A stretch of 12,399 nt of DNA from CAZEFK01 sp964511405 (GTDB lineage Bacteria; Pseudomonadota; Alphaproteobacteria; Elsterales; Elsteraceae), in the NCBI GenBank assembly GCA_964511405.1, contig CAZEFK010000208.1:1-12399 (forward strand), in the 5' to 3' direction. Within the stretch, counting starts at the first letter, position 1. Every line of letters begins with the position of its first letter. The notes under the pieces were generated by a model, which worked only from the letters and a program-made list of their open reading frames with translations, made no database searches and was not told the DNA's origin. This document shows positions 1 through 7,637 of this stretch, piece after piece. Both the position numbers and the translations under genes were made by a program.

Positions 1-145
1 CGCGGCGCGCCCCGTGCCGGCCGACAAGCCCGACAGCCTGCTCGACCCCGACGCCATTACCCAGACCTACCTCGCCGTGCTCCACCAGCCGCGCAGCGCC
101 TGGACCTGGGAGGTCGAGCTGCGGCCCTGGGTCGAGACGTTCTGA
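1..145 (+). CDS. Short-chain dehydrogenase/reductase-like protein, C-terminal fragment
   Basis: This is the last 47 residues of a gene that begins before the window, read in the frame starting at base 2 and ending at TGA 143-145. The tail has the pattern DPDAITQTYLAVLHQPRSAWTWE (first 20: DPDAITQTYLAVLHQPRSAW), followed by ELRPWVETF at the C-terminus. From family knowledge, some NAD(P)-dependent SDR proteins end with a 'dpeaiA..Y..LH.QprsAWt.ElDlRPw.E.F' segment that packs against the active site and dimer interface. The catalytic Tyr-x3-Lys and the Rossmann glycine motif would lie upstream and cannot be seen, so substrate and exact family are open. About 128 bp separate it from the next gene on the same strand. 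The assignment rests on this C-terminal signature only. Confidence 0.7.
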   Translation, partial: AARPVPADKPDSLLDPDAITQTYLAVLHQPRSAWTWEVELRPWVETF

Positions 146-273
146 CCCCGGGTCCCGTCGCCGCGGTCGTCTTCACTGTGGCCGCGAAGGGTCTCCGCCA
201 CCCCTAGCCCCGCGAATGACATCGACCTAGGTTGTGCGGCCATGAGGGACGGTGAGCCCCCGAGGCCAAATTG

Positions 274-3246
274 ATGCGTGGTAAGGACCGGCGACCCGTC
301 TATGTTTCGGGCGACTGGGAGATCGATCTTGCCCGTCGCGAGCTGCGCGTGGGACGGGCGCGCGTTCATTTGGGGAGCCGAGCCTTCGACATCGTCGAGC
401 TCCTTGTCCAGTCGGCCGGCGAGCTCGTGAGCAAGGACGACCTCGTCCGCCGGATCTGGCAGCGTTCGGCCGTCCAGGAAAATACCCTGCACTTCCACAT
501 TTCGGCCATCCGCAAGGCGTTCGGCGCGGACAGGGGCCTACTTAAGACCGTCTCCGGCCGCGGCTATTGCCTGACCGGGGACTGGGTCGTCCAGGACGGC
601 GCCGAACCAGATGCGTCGCGGCCGGTCGAGATGCTCCCGGGCCGGGCCTCCGCAACGCCCGGTAATTTGCCGGCTGCGGCGTCCGAATTGATCGGCCGCT
701 CGGTCGCCCTCCAGAAACTGCGCGTTCTGATCGCGGGCGCCCGCGTCGTCACGCTGACCGGGCCGGGTGGTATCGGAAAGTCCAAGCTGGCGCTGGCGGC
801 CGCACGCGACCAGGTGGCCCGCTTCGAAGGCCAGGTTTGGTGGGTCGATCTCGCCTCGGTATCGCATCCGGACCTGGTTCCCTCTTCGGTCGCCGCGGCG
901 CTCGCCCTCAAGCTGGGGGGCGACGACGTCTCGTGCGACGCGGTGGCCGGCGCGATCGGCGACCGAACGCTGCTCGTCGTCCTCGACAATTGCGAGCATC
1001 TCGTCGATGCCGTCGCGCGGCTCGCGGACGCTCTCGTCACCCGTTGCCCGCACATCGTCATTCTGGCGACCAGCCAAGAAGCCCTGCGGATCGAAGGCGA
1101 ACAGCTCTATGGCGTCCCGCCTCTGCAGGCGCCGCCGCCGCAGGCCACGGGCTGCGACAAGCTCCTGGCCTATAGCGCCGTGCAGCTGTTCATCGCCCGA
1201 GCGACGGCGCTCGACCGCAATGCCGCGGCAAGCGACCAGCCTCTGGCGGCGATCGCCGCCATTTGCCGGCGCCTCGATGGCATGCCGCTGGCCATCGAGT
1301 TTGCCGCCGCTCGCGCCGCGACGCTCGGGGTCGGCGAGGTCGCGGGCCGCCTCGACGACCGTTTCGCCGTGCTCACCAGCGGCCGCCGGACGGCGCTGCC
1401 CCGGCACCAGACGCTGCGGGCGACGCTCGACTGGAGTTACGAGCTGCTGCCGGCGCCGGAGCAACGCGTGCTGCGCGGCCTGGCTGTTTTTCCAGCCGGC
1501 TTCACGTTGGACGCCGCAACCGCCGTCCTCTCCGACGATAAGACCGCGCCCGCGGCAGTCGCCGACGGCGTCGCGAGCCTGGTTGCGAAGTCGCTGGTGA
1601 CCTTCAATGGATCGAAATTCGCCGCACGCTGGCGATTGCTCGAAACGATACGCGCCTACGCCCAGGAGAAGCTTGCCGAGAGCGGCGAATCCGACCGGTT
1701 CCATCACCGATATGCGGAATTCGTTCGAGATTTTCTCGAGCGATCGCTATCCGGCGGCGAGCCGGCGGCCGACGAGCATGTTCTGGCGTGTTGGGCACGG
1801 GAGATCGACACCATTCGCGCTGCCCTTGACTGGGCATTCTCGCACCGCGGCGACGCCGCAATTGGCGCGGCCATCACCGCAAACTATGCCCCGGTGTGGC
1901 TGCATTTGTCGCTGATGGCCGAGTGCCGCGAACGCACCGAGCATGCGTTGCAAGGCTTCGACTCTCGCTCGGATCTCGATCTTCGCATTCGGATGCGGCT
2001 GGCACTGGCTCTCGGTCTGTCGCTGAGCTACGCGGCGGGCTCGGTCGAACGCGCTTGGACGGCCCTGTCCGAAGCCCTCGATATCGCCGCGAGCCTCGAT
2101 GACACGGGCATGCAGCTGCGGGCCCTGTGGGGCATGTGGAGCTACCGGATCAATCGCGGCGAACACCGGATCACCAGAACCCTCGCAGCGCGATTTTCGG
2201 CCGTCGCTCGCAGTACCGGCAACGCGCAGGACCTTCTGGTCGGCGAGCGCCTGTTGGGAACGACGCTGCATTATGAAGGTCACCAGCGCGAAGCGCGGGA
2301 CTATCTCGAGCGGTTCCTCGACCTCTACGTCGCCGCGAACAACCAGCGGCATATGATGTGGATCCAGCTTGATCAGCGCCTGACCGCCCGATGCTATCTG
2401 GCGCGCACGCTCATGTTGCTGGGGCTCTCCGATCAAGGGCGGCGCCACGCGCGAACCGCGTTGGACGAGGCGCAGGCCAACGGGCACGCCCTTTTGCTGT
2501 GCTTTGTCTATTCTCAAGTCACCATACCGATTGCCATCACGATGGGAGATCTGACCACGGCGGCGCGCTCGATTGAAGCATTGACCGAGTTGGCGGCCAA
2601 GACGGGTGTCACGTTTTGGACCAGCTACGGACCGTGTTTGCGCGCAGTTTTGCTGATGCAACAAGGCGCGGTCGCCGAAGGAACCGCCTTGATGTTCGAG
2701 GCCTTGGAGAACTTCCGAAGGTCCGGCAACATGGTTTATTATTTGCCTTTGTTGGGAATCTTCGCGGAGGGGCTCGCGGGAGCCGGGCGGATTCCGGAGG
2801 CCCGTGCCGCGAACGACGAGGCGCTCGCGGCATCGAAGCGCGACGGGCAGGGCTGGTACCTGCCGGAGCTCCTTCGCATCAACGGTGAACTGCTGCTGCG
2901 GGACCGGGACACGCCATCCAGCTCAGGCGCAGAACGCTGCTTCCTTGAAAGCATCACCCTCGCGCAGCGGCAGGGTGCGTTGTTGTGGGAGCTGCGAGCC
3001 GCCCTGAGCCTGGCCCGGCTTCACCTGTCGCGGCATCGACCCGGCAACGCGCGGCAAGTCCTGGCCCGGACCTACGGTCAATTCACGGAAGGGTTCGACG
3101 CGGCCGACGTCCGCGCCGCCAGAGCGATGCTCGATGCCCTGGGCGCGCCATCCCCGCGGCCATCGATCGACACCGTGCGCGGCCGACGCGGGCAGCCGTC
3201 CGCAGGCCGCGGCGCTCGCTCAGGAAAACTCACGAGAACTCACTGA
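274..3246 (+). CDS. Winged-helix STAND-type ATPase transcriptional regulator
   Basis: A 990-residue one-component regulator. Residues ~8-102 form an OmpR/PhoB-type winged helix (Trans_reg_C), with the recognition helix in the ENTLHFHISAIRKAFG segment and the wing near VSGRGYCLTG. A linker leads to a P-loop NTPase of NB-ARC/STAND type. Its Walker A is GPGGIGKS at 163-170, its Walker B is LLVVLD ending at D238, and a TSQEAL motif at 266-271 stands where TSREPL is usual. A GMPL motif at 336-339 follows. The C-terminal ~500 residues are Ala/Leu/Arg-rich helical repeats resembling TPRs, with a basic tail. There is no signal peptide or membrane segment. In this architecture, ligand or partner binding to the repeats is thought to drive nucleotide exchange and DNA binding. 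ATG 274 is preferred to the adjacent TTG 271 because GAGG at 262-265 lies 8 nt upstream. A two-component pair follows on the same strand after 107 bp. Its target is unknown. Confidence 0.88.
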   Translation: MRGKDRRPVYVSGDWEIDLARRELRVGRARVHLGSRAFDIVELLVQSAGELVSKDDLVRRIWQRSAVQENTLHFHISAIRKAFGADRGLLKTVSGRGYCLTGDWVVQDGAEPDASRPVEMLPGRASATPGNLPAAASELIGRSVALQKLRVLIAGARVVTLTGPGGIGKSKLALAAARDQVARFEGQVWWVDLASVSHPDLVPSSVAAALALKLGGDDVSCDAVAGAIGDRTLLVVLDNCEHLVDAVARLADALVTRCPHIVILATSQEALRIEGEQLYGVPPLQAPPPQATGCDKLLAYSAVQLFIARATALDRNAAASDQPLAAIAAICRRLDGMPLAIEFAAARAATLGVGEVAGRLDDRFAVLTSGRRTALPRHQTLRATLDWSYELLPAPEQRVLRGLAVFPAGFTLDAATAVLSDDKTAPAAVADGVASLVAKSLVTFNGSKFAARWRLLETIRAYAQEKLAESGESDRFHHRYAEFVRDFLERSLSGGEPAADEHVLACWAREIDTIRAALDWAFSHRGDAAIGAAITANYAPVWLHLSLMAECRERTEHALQGFDSRSDLDLRIRMRLALALGLSLSYAAGSVERAWTALSEALDIAASLDDTGMQLRALWGMWSYRINRGEHRITRTLAARFSAVARSTGNAQDLLVGERLLGTTLHYEGHQREARDYLERFLDLYVAANNQRHMMWIQLDQRLTARCYLARTLMLLGLSDQGRRHARTALDEAQANGHALLLCFVYSQVTIPIAITMGDLTTAARSIEALTELAAKTGVTFWTSYGPCLRAVLLMQQGAVAEGTALMFEALENFRRSGNMVYYLPLLGIFAEGLAGAGRIPEARAANDEALAASKRDGQGWYLPELLRINGELLLRDRDTPSSSGAERCFLESITLAQRQGALLWELRAALSLARLHLSRHRPGNARQVLARTYGQFTEGFDAADVRAARAMLDALGAPSPRPSIDTVRGRRGQPSAGRGARSGKLTRTH

Positions 3247-3353
3247 GGCCCGGTGCGCTCTCGCGCCATCATGGCTGCGCGAGCTCCCCGTCGCCGATGC
3301 GGCGTCGCCGGGCGCAAGGGACCGTCCCGATGGCTGGATGAAGACCCGGAACG

Positions 3354-3983
3354 ATGGCAGCGACCGAAGCGGGCAGTGATGAACGAGCGCGCATTCGCGT
3401 GGTCGATGACGATCCGGGTGTGCGGGCAGCCCTGTCGGACCTCCTTGAATCGATTGGCTACGAGGTCGCAACTTACGGCTCCTGCGCCGAGTTCTTGGTG
3501 CGTGACGACCGGCACGGGGCCGGTTGTCTGGTGCTGGACGTCCGCCTGCCGGGAATGAGCGGGCTCGATTTGCAAGATAAGCTGGCGCGCGACGGCATCG
3601 ATCTGCCGGTCATCCTGATGACCAGTTTTGCCGACGTGCCAATGTCGGTCCGCGGTATGAAGGCCGGGGCGCGCGACTTCGTCGAGAAACCGTTCCGGGA
3701 CCAGGATATGCTTGACGCGGTGGCCGACGCCGTCGAATTGAGCCGGCGGAGTGCCCCGCTCGCGCAGCGGCGCAGCCTGTTGGCGCGGCGCGAGGCCAGC
3801 CTTACCCGAAGAGAGCGCGAAGTCTTGAAGCTCATCGTGCGCGGACTGCTCAACAAGCAGATCGCCCATGCGCTGTCGATCAGCGAGGTGACGGTCAAGC
3901 TTCATCGCGGCAGCGTGATGCGCAAGATGAACGCGAATTCGGTCGCCGAGCTTGGTCGAATGGCGGAAGTTCTGGATCTGTAG
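3354..3983 (+). CDS. FixJ/NodW-family response regulator
   Basis: A 209-residue, two-domain transcription factor. The receiver domain (~13-125) has the acidic pocket VDDD (D18-D20), phospho-acceptor D62 in LVLDVRLPGMSG, switch residue T90 in LMTSF and the invariant K112 in VEKPF. The output domain is a LuxR/FixJ-type HTH (~147-207), with LTRREREVLKLIVRGLLNKQIA and the recognition stretch SISEVTVKLHRGSVMRKM. All key phosphorylation residues are present, so it should be a functional phospho-switch. The histidine kinase begins only a few bases after its stop, which makes this a cognate pair with the regulator gene first. ATG 3354 gives a standard N-terminus but its ribosome binding site is weak. 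The domain match is to the FixJ/NodW/TtrR group. I do not call it fixJ, since no nitrogen-fixation or oxygen-response genes are visible. Confidence 0.93.
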   Translation: MAATEAGSDERARIRVVDDDPGVRAALSDLLESIGYEVATYGSCAEFLVRDDRHGAGCLVLDVRLPGMSGLDLQDKLARDGIDLPVILMTSFADVPMSVRGMKAGARDFVEKPFRDQDMLDAVADAVELSRRSAPLAQRRSLLARREASLTRREREVLKLIVRGLLNKQIAHALSISEVTVKLHRGSVMRKMNANSVAELGRMAEVLDL

Positions 3984-4007
3984 CGGACGTTTCCTTTGTC
4001 CCCGAGG

Positions 4008-5237
4008 ATGCGGGCTGACCACGTGCCGGCCAGAAACTCGACAGCCGAGGCGCACGATGCGGCCAGGGATGCCGCGATTGCGGCCCTCGAGGATCAGCTC
4101 GCCGCCGAACGCCAGGCCCGTCGCAAGGCCGAGGAGGCCCTTCGCGAGACCCATGCCGCCATGATCAAGCACCAGCAGGTCGGGCGGATGGGCGACTTCC
4201 GCTACAATACGCGCACGCGCGAATCTCGCGGCTCACGCGAATGCTACAAGCTGTTCGGCTTCGATCCGATGCTCGAAGTCGTCGACTTCTCGACGTGGAC
4301 GGACAAGATCCACCCCGATGATCGAGCGCGCATCATCAAGACATTGTTCGACTCGATCGCGGACGGCGCACCGCTTCTTTTCGAATACCGCGTCGAACTC
4401 GGCGGCGAGACGCGCTATATCCGCTGCGAAGGCCAGCCCGATCACGACCATGTGGGCGACCTGGTCTATTACGGCGTGCTCACCGACGTGACGGAACGCC
4501 GGGCGGCCGAAGAGACGTTGCGGCGGGCGGAAGCCGGCCTCGCCTCGGCGTTGCGCCTGGCGTCGGTGGGCGAGCTGGCCGGCGCGATCGTCCACGAGAT
4601 CAATCAGCCGCTGGCGGCGATCGCCACCAGCGCGGATGCGTGCCGGAACTGGCTGTCGGCCGATCCGGACCGCCGGGATCGGGCCTTTGCCTCGCTGGAG
4701 CGCGTGATCGCCGAGAGCCGGCGCGCCGCCGCCGTGGTCGAGGGCCTGAAGTCGCTGATCCGAGAGACCGCGCCGACGCCGGCGCCCTTCGACGTGGAGG
4801 GCACCATGAGGGAGGTCGCCGCCCTGGTCATGGCCGAGCTGGCGCGGGAGCGCGTGCTGCTGGAGACGGAGTTTCCGCCGAACCTGCCGGCGGCGCTCGG
4901 CGACCCGGTTCAGATCCAGCAGGCCATCATGAATCTGGTGCGCAATGCCATCGAAGCATTGGGCGCCGTGACGCATCGGCGCGTGCTGACGATCGGCGCC
5001 GCGGCGACACGCGACGACGTGGTCGTGTTCGTCGCCGACAACGGCCCCGGCATCGCGCCCGAACACCGGGCGAAGCTGTTCGATGCCCTCTATACGACCA
5101 AGCCGGGGGGCATGGGCCTGGGATTGGCGATCTCGCGCAAGATCGCGAGTGCGCATGGCGGCCGCCTGTGGGCCGACCTGCGCGACGGCCCTGGCGCCAC
5201 CTTCCGTCTGGCGCTCCCCCGCACGATCACGGCCTGA
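4008..5237 (+). CDS. Soluble PAS-domain sensor histidine kinase (FixL/NodV type)
   Basis: A 409-residue kinase. Its N-terminus (~12-55) is charged and heptad-like (coiled coil). Then comes one PAS domain (~58-165, PAS_3 style, with the KIHPDDR motif and the exit segment VLTDVTERRAAEE). The dimerisation/phosphoacceptor helix holds H196 in VHEINQPLAAI. The catalytic domain has N313 in the N-box (MNLVRNAIEAL), the G1 box DNGPGI at 344-349 and the G2 box GMGLGL at 368-373. No transmembrane segment or signal peptide is present, so the sensed cue is cytoplasmic. I do not see a clear haem-binding histidine pattern proving FixL-like oxygen sensing. It should phosphorylate D62 of the regulator just upstream, 24 nt away. 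Start choice is uncertain: ATG 4008 has GAGG directly abutting it, while in-frame TTG 3996 and GTG 4023 are alternatives. It converges on the minus-strand operon. Confidence 0.9.
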   Translation: MRADHVPARNSTAEAHDAARDAAIAALEDQLAAERQARRKAEEALRETHAAMIKHQQVGRMGDFRYNTRTRESRGSRECYKLFGFDPMLEVVDFSTWTDKIHPDDRARIIKTLFDSIADGAPLLFEYRVELGGETRYIRCEGQPDHDHVGDLVYYGVLTDVTERRAAEETLRRAEAGLASALRLASVGELAGAIVHEINQPLAAIATSADACRNWLSADPDRRDRAFASLERVIAESRRAAAVVEGLKSLIRETAPTPAPFDVEGTMREVAALVMAELARERVLLETEFPPNLPAALGDPVQIQQAIMNLVRNAIEALGAVTHRRVLTIGAAATRDDVVVFVADNGPGIAPEHRAKLFDALYTTKPGGMGLGLAISRKIASAHGGRLWADLRDGPGATFRLALPRTITA

Positions 5238-5254
5238 CGTCTTGGGATCGGTCA

Positions 5255-5288
5255 CCGCGAGCAGCACCCGATCGGGCGCTGCTCGCGG
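5255..5288. terminator. Long inverted repeat between convergent genes, probable bidirectional terminator
   Basis: The 60-bp gap between the kinase and reductase stop codons holds perfect 11-bp arms, CCGCGAGCAGC (5255-5265) and GCTGCTCGCGG (5278-5288). Inside them, after one A/C mismatch, lies the palindrome CCCGATCGGG (5267-5276). The RNA from either strand would fold into a nearly continuous GC-rich stem. No T-tract follows on either side, so it is not a textbook rho-independent terminator. More likely roles are a bidirectional barrier or a 3'-end protection hairpin for both converging transcripts. Confidence 0.7.
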
Positions 5289-5297
5289 CGCGGGCGG

Positions 5298-6695
5298 TCA
5301 GCGCGCCCGAGCCGGAACGCTCTCCAGCAGGGGGCCGAGACCCTCGGCGATCGTCAGATGGGCAATGACGACGTCGCGCAGCCGGGTGTAGGCCAGCTTG
5401 GCGACCATGGCGGTCTGCATCGCCGTCATGACTTCCCCCGCCTCGGAGCCAACCATCGCAAAGCCCAGGACCCGGTCATCGTCGGCGCCGACCAGCACCT
5501 TCATGAAGCCGGCGGATTCGTCCGTCGCCAGCGTCCGCAGAACCTTGGCCATCGGGAGCTTCGCCACCCGCACCGGGATGCCCTGGCGCTGCGCCTCGTC
5601 CTCGGACAGGCCGACGCGGGCGAGCGGCGGGTCGGTGAACACCACGTGCGGGATCAGCCGGTCTTTGCTGCTGCGGTCCCCACCCATGAGGGTGTCGCGC
5701 ACGATCCGGAAATCATCGACCGAGGCATGGGTGAACTGCGGGCTGCCCGCGCATTCGCCGATGGCCCAGATGCCCGAGGCGGTGGTTCTCAAGTGCTCGT
5801 CGACCTCGACGAAGCCGCGTGCGGTCACGGCGACGCCGGCCTCCTGGAGGCCGATCTCCGCCGTGTTCGGGATCCGGCCGGTGGCGACCAGCAGATGGCT
5901 GCCGTCGATCGTTCGTTCGCCGCCATCGGACCGGACGGTCAGCGCCACGGCTTGGCCGCTCCGGCCACCGACACGAACCGGTTGTCCGTTGGTCACGATA
6001 TCGACGCCCTCGGCCGCCAGCAGCTTGGCGATCTCGGCGGCGACATCGGCGTCTTCGCGCCCCAGGATCCGCGGCGCGGGTTCGATGATCGTCACGCGGC
6101 TGCCGAACCGGCGATAGGCCTGGGCCAGCTCGATGCCGATATAGCCGCCGCCGAGCACGATCAAATGCGGCGGCACCGTCTTGAGCTCAAGCGCCGCGAT
6201 ATGGGTGAGCGGCTGGGCGTCGCCAAGACCGGGGACGTCGGGCATGGCGGCGCGGGTGCCGACATTGATGACCATGTCGGTCCCGGACAGCAGGCGGGTG
6301 CCGCCGCCATTCAACGCGACCTCGATCGTCTTCGGCCCGGTGAACCGGCCGCTGCCCATGATCAGCTCGGCGCCGGTCTGCTTGTAGAGATTGCGATGGA
6401 GCTCGATTTCCAGCTCGACCATCGCCTGCTTGCGGCGCCACACCTGGTCCATGTTGGTCCGGACCGCGCCGGCCTCGGTGCCATAGCGGGCCGCGTTGCG
6501 CACGACATGGGCGATGCGCGCGCCCCATATCTCGTTCTTGGACGGCAGGCATGCGACCGCGGGACAGGAGCCGCCGACCCATTGCCGCTCCACGACGGCA
6601 ACCGTCTTCCCCGATCGCGCGAAGTGCCAGGCGAGACGCTTGCCGCCCTGGCCGCTGCCGAGGACAACGAGGTCGAACAGTTCGGCGTGGGACAT
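5298..6695 (-). CDS. FAD-dependent pyridine nucleotide-disulfide oxidoreductase (mercuric reductase/lipoamide dehydrogenase-like)
   Basis: A 465-residue class I flavoprotein disulfide reductase. It has the N-terminal FAD dinucleotide motif GSGQGG (13-18), with E36 closing the Rossmann fold. The redox-active pair is C44-x4-C49 in GGSCPAVACLPSK. The second nucleotide motif is GGGYIGIELA, then TGRIPNT, the FAD-binding AIGECAG, and a C-terminal dimerisation domain with H446 and E451 in the HLTIAE motif that activates the cysteines. It would use NAD(P)H to reduce a disulfide or small substrate. It lacks both an N-terminal heavy-metal domain and the C-terminal Cys-Cys of true MerA. No 2-oxo-acid dehydrogenase subunits are nearby, so lpd is not supported. 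The ATG at 6695 is backed by AAGGA (plus-strand 6704-6708) 8 nt upstream, and the frame open above it is not coding. It is the last gene of the three-gene operon. Confidence 0.9.
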   Translation of the reverse strand: MSHAELFDLVVLGSGQGGKRLAWHFARSGKTVAVVERQWVGGSCPAVACLPSKNEIWGARIAHVVRNAARYGTEAGAVRTNMDQVWRRKQAMVELEIELHRNLYKQTGAELIMGSGRFTGPKTIEVALNGGGTRLLSGTDMVINVGTRAAMPDVPGLGDAQPLTHIAALELKTVPPHLIVLGGGYIGIELAQAYRRFGSRVTIIEPAPRILGREDADVAAEIAKLLAAEGVDIVTNGQPVRVGGRSGQAVALTVRSDGGERTIDGSHLLVATGRIPNTAEIGLQEAGVAVTARGFVEVDEHLRTTASGIWAIGECAGSPQFTHASVDDFRIVRDTLMGGDRSSKDRLIPHVVFTDPPLARVGLSEDEAQRQGIPVRVAKLPMAKVLRTLATDESAGFMKVLVGADDDRVLGFAMVGSEAGEVMTAMQTAMVAKLAYTRLRDVVIAHLTIAEGLGPLLESVPARAR

Positions 6696-6750
6696 GGTCG
6701 GTTTCCTTTTTCTTGTGAGGGTTAGGCCGGACGCGCCGCGCCGATTGGGC

Positions 6751-7596
6751 TCAGTGTCGGAGGAAGCCGCGGATGGCCGCCGCGATCTCGGTCGCGTGGG
6801 TCTCGAGCGCGAAATGGCCGGTGTCGAAGAAGCGGACGACCGCCTCCGGAAGGTCGCGGGTGAACGCCTCGGCGCCGGGCGGCAGGAAGAACGGATCGTT
6901 CCTGCCCCAAACGGCCAGGAACCGCGGCCGGTGGGTCCGGAAGTACTGCTGGAAGACCGGATAGAGGGCGACGTTGCTCTTGTAGTCGCCGAACAGATCG
7001 AGCTGCCGGTCGGCCATTCCCGGCCGCGCCAGATAGAAGTTGTCCAGGGAATACCCGTCCGGCGAGACCAATGTCGGGTCGGGAACGCCGTGGGTGTACT
7101 GCCAGATCGTGGTCTCGGGCGTAAGGAACGCCCGCAGCGCCTCGCGGTTGGCCGCCGTGGGCTCACGCCAATAGGCGCGGATCGGATCCCAGCCCTGGCT
7201 CAGCCCCTCCTCATAAGCATTGCCGTTCTGGGAGATGATCGCCGTGATCCGCTCCGGATGCTTGACCGCCAGCCGGAAGCCGGTCGGCGCCCCGTAGTCG
7301 AAGACATAGACCGCGTACCGATCGAAGCCGACGACTTCGGTGAACCGGTCGACGATGGCAGCGATCCGATCGAAGCTGTGGCCGCCAGCCGGCATCTCGG
7401 ACCTGCCGAAGCCGGGCAGATCCGGGGCGACCACATGGAAGCGATCGGCCAGAAGCGGGATGAGGTCGCGGAACATATGGCCGGCACTCGGGAAGCCGTG
7501 CAGCAGCAGCAGCTTCGGGGCACCGGCAACACCGGCCTCGCGATGGAAGATCTTGATCCCGTCGACCTCGACGGTGCGGTATTTGACTCCAGTCAT
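6751..7596 (-). CDS. Alpha/beta-hydrolase with Asp nucleophile (epoxide hydrolase/haloalkane dehalogenase-like)
   Basis: A 281-residue alpha/beta-hydrolase fold protein. The oxyanion-region motif is HGFPS (33-37), and DLPGFGRSE follows. The nucleophile elbow reads VFDYGAPTG, putting Asp100 where esterases have Ser. D234 in WGRNDPFF and H261 in TGHFALETH complete a likely Asp-Asp-His triad. In this fold an Asp nucleophile is typical of epoxide hydrolases, haloalkane dehalogenases and fluoroacetate dehalogenases, which form a covalent alkyl-enzyme ester. The substrate cannot be read from the sequence. There is no signal peptide, so it is cytoplasmic. ATG 7596 has AGGAG (plus-strand 7604-7608) with 7-nt spacing. 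It is the middle gene of the operon, 41 bp after the first hydrolase and 55 bp before the reductase. Confidence 0.88.
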   Translation of the reverse strand: MTGVKYRTVEVDGIKIFHREAGVAGAPKLLLLHGFPSAGHMFRDLIPLLADRFHVVAPDLPGFGRSEMPAGGHSFDRIAAIVDRFTEVVGFDRYAVYVFDYGAPTGFRLAVKHPERITAIISQNGNAYEEGLSQGWDPIRAYWREPTAANREALRAFLTPETTIWQYTHGVPDPTLVSPDGYSLDNFYLARPGMADRQLDLFGDYKSNVALYPVFQQYFRTHRPRFLAVWGRNDPFFLPPGAEAFTRDLPEAVVRFFDTGHFALETHATEIAAAIRGFLRH

Positions 7597-7637
7597 GGCG
7601 CCTCTCCTGCGATTGGACATGGGCGTCAGCCCGGTGG

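Noticed and set aside
538..1707. Minus-strand open frame of 389 residues inside the large regulator gene
   Set aside because: It is a shadow of the winged-helix/ATPase coding frame, with Arg/Gly/Asp-rich low-complexity translation and no motif.
5358..6725. Long plus-strand open frame (455 residues) opposite the disulfide reductase
   Set aside because: It is the mirror of a clear flavoprotein gene in GC-rich DNA. Its translation is His/Asp/Gly/Ala-rich without domains, and the minus-strand gene has all catalytic motifs and a ribosome binding site.
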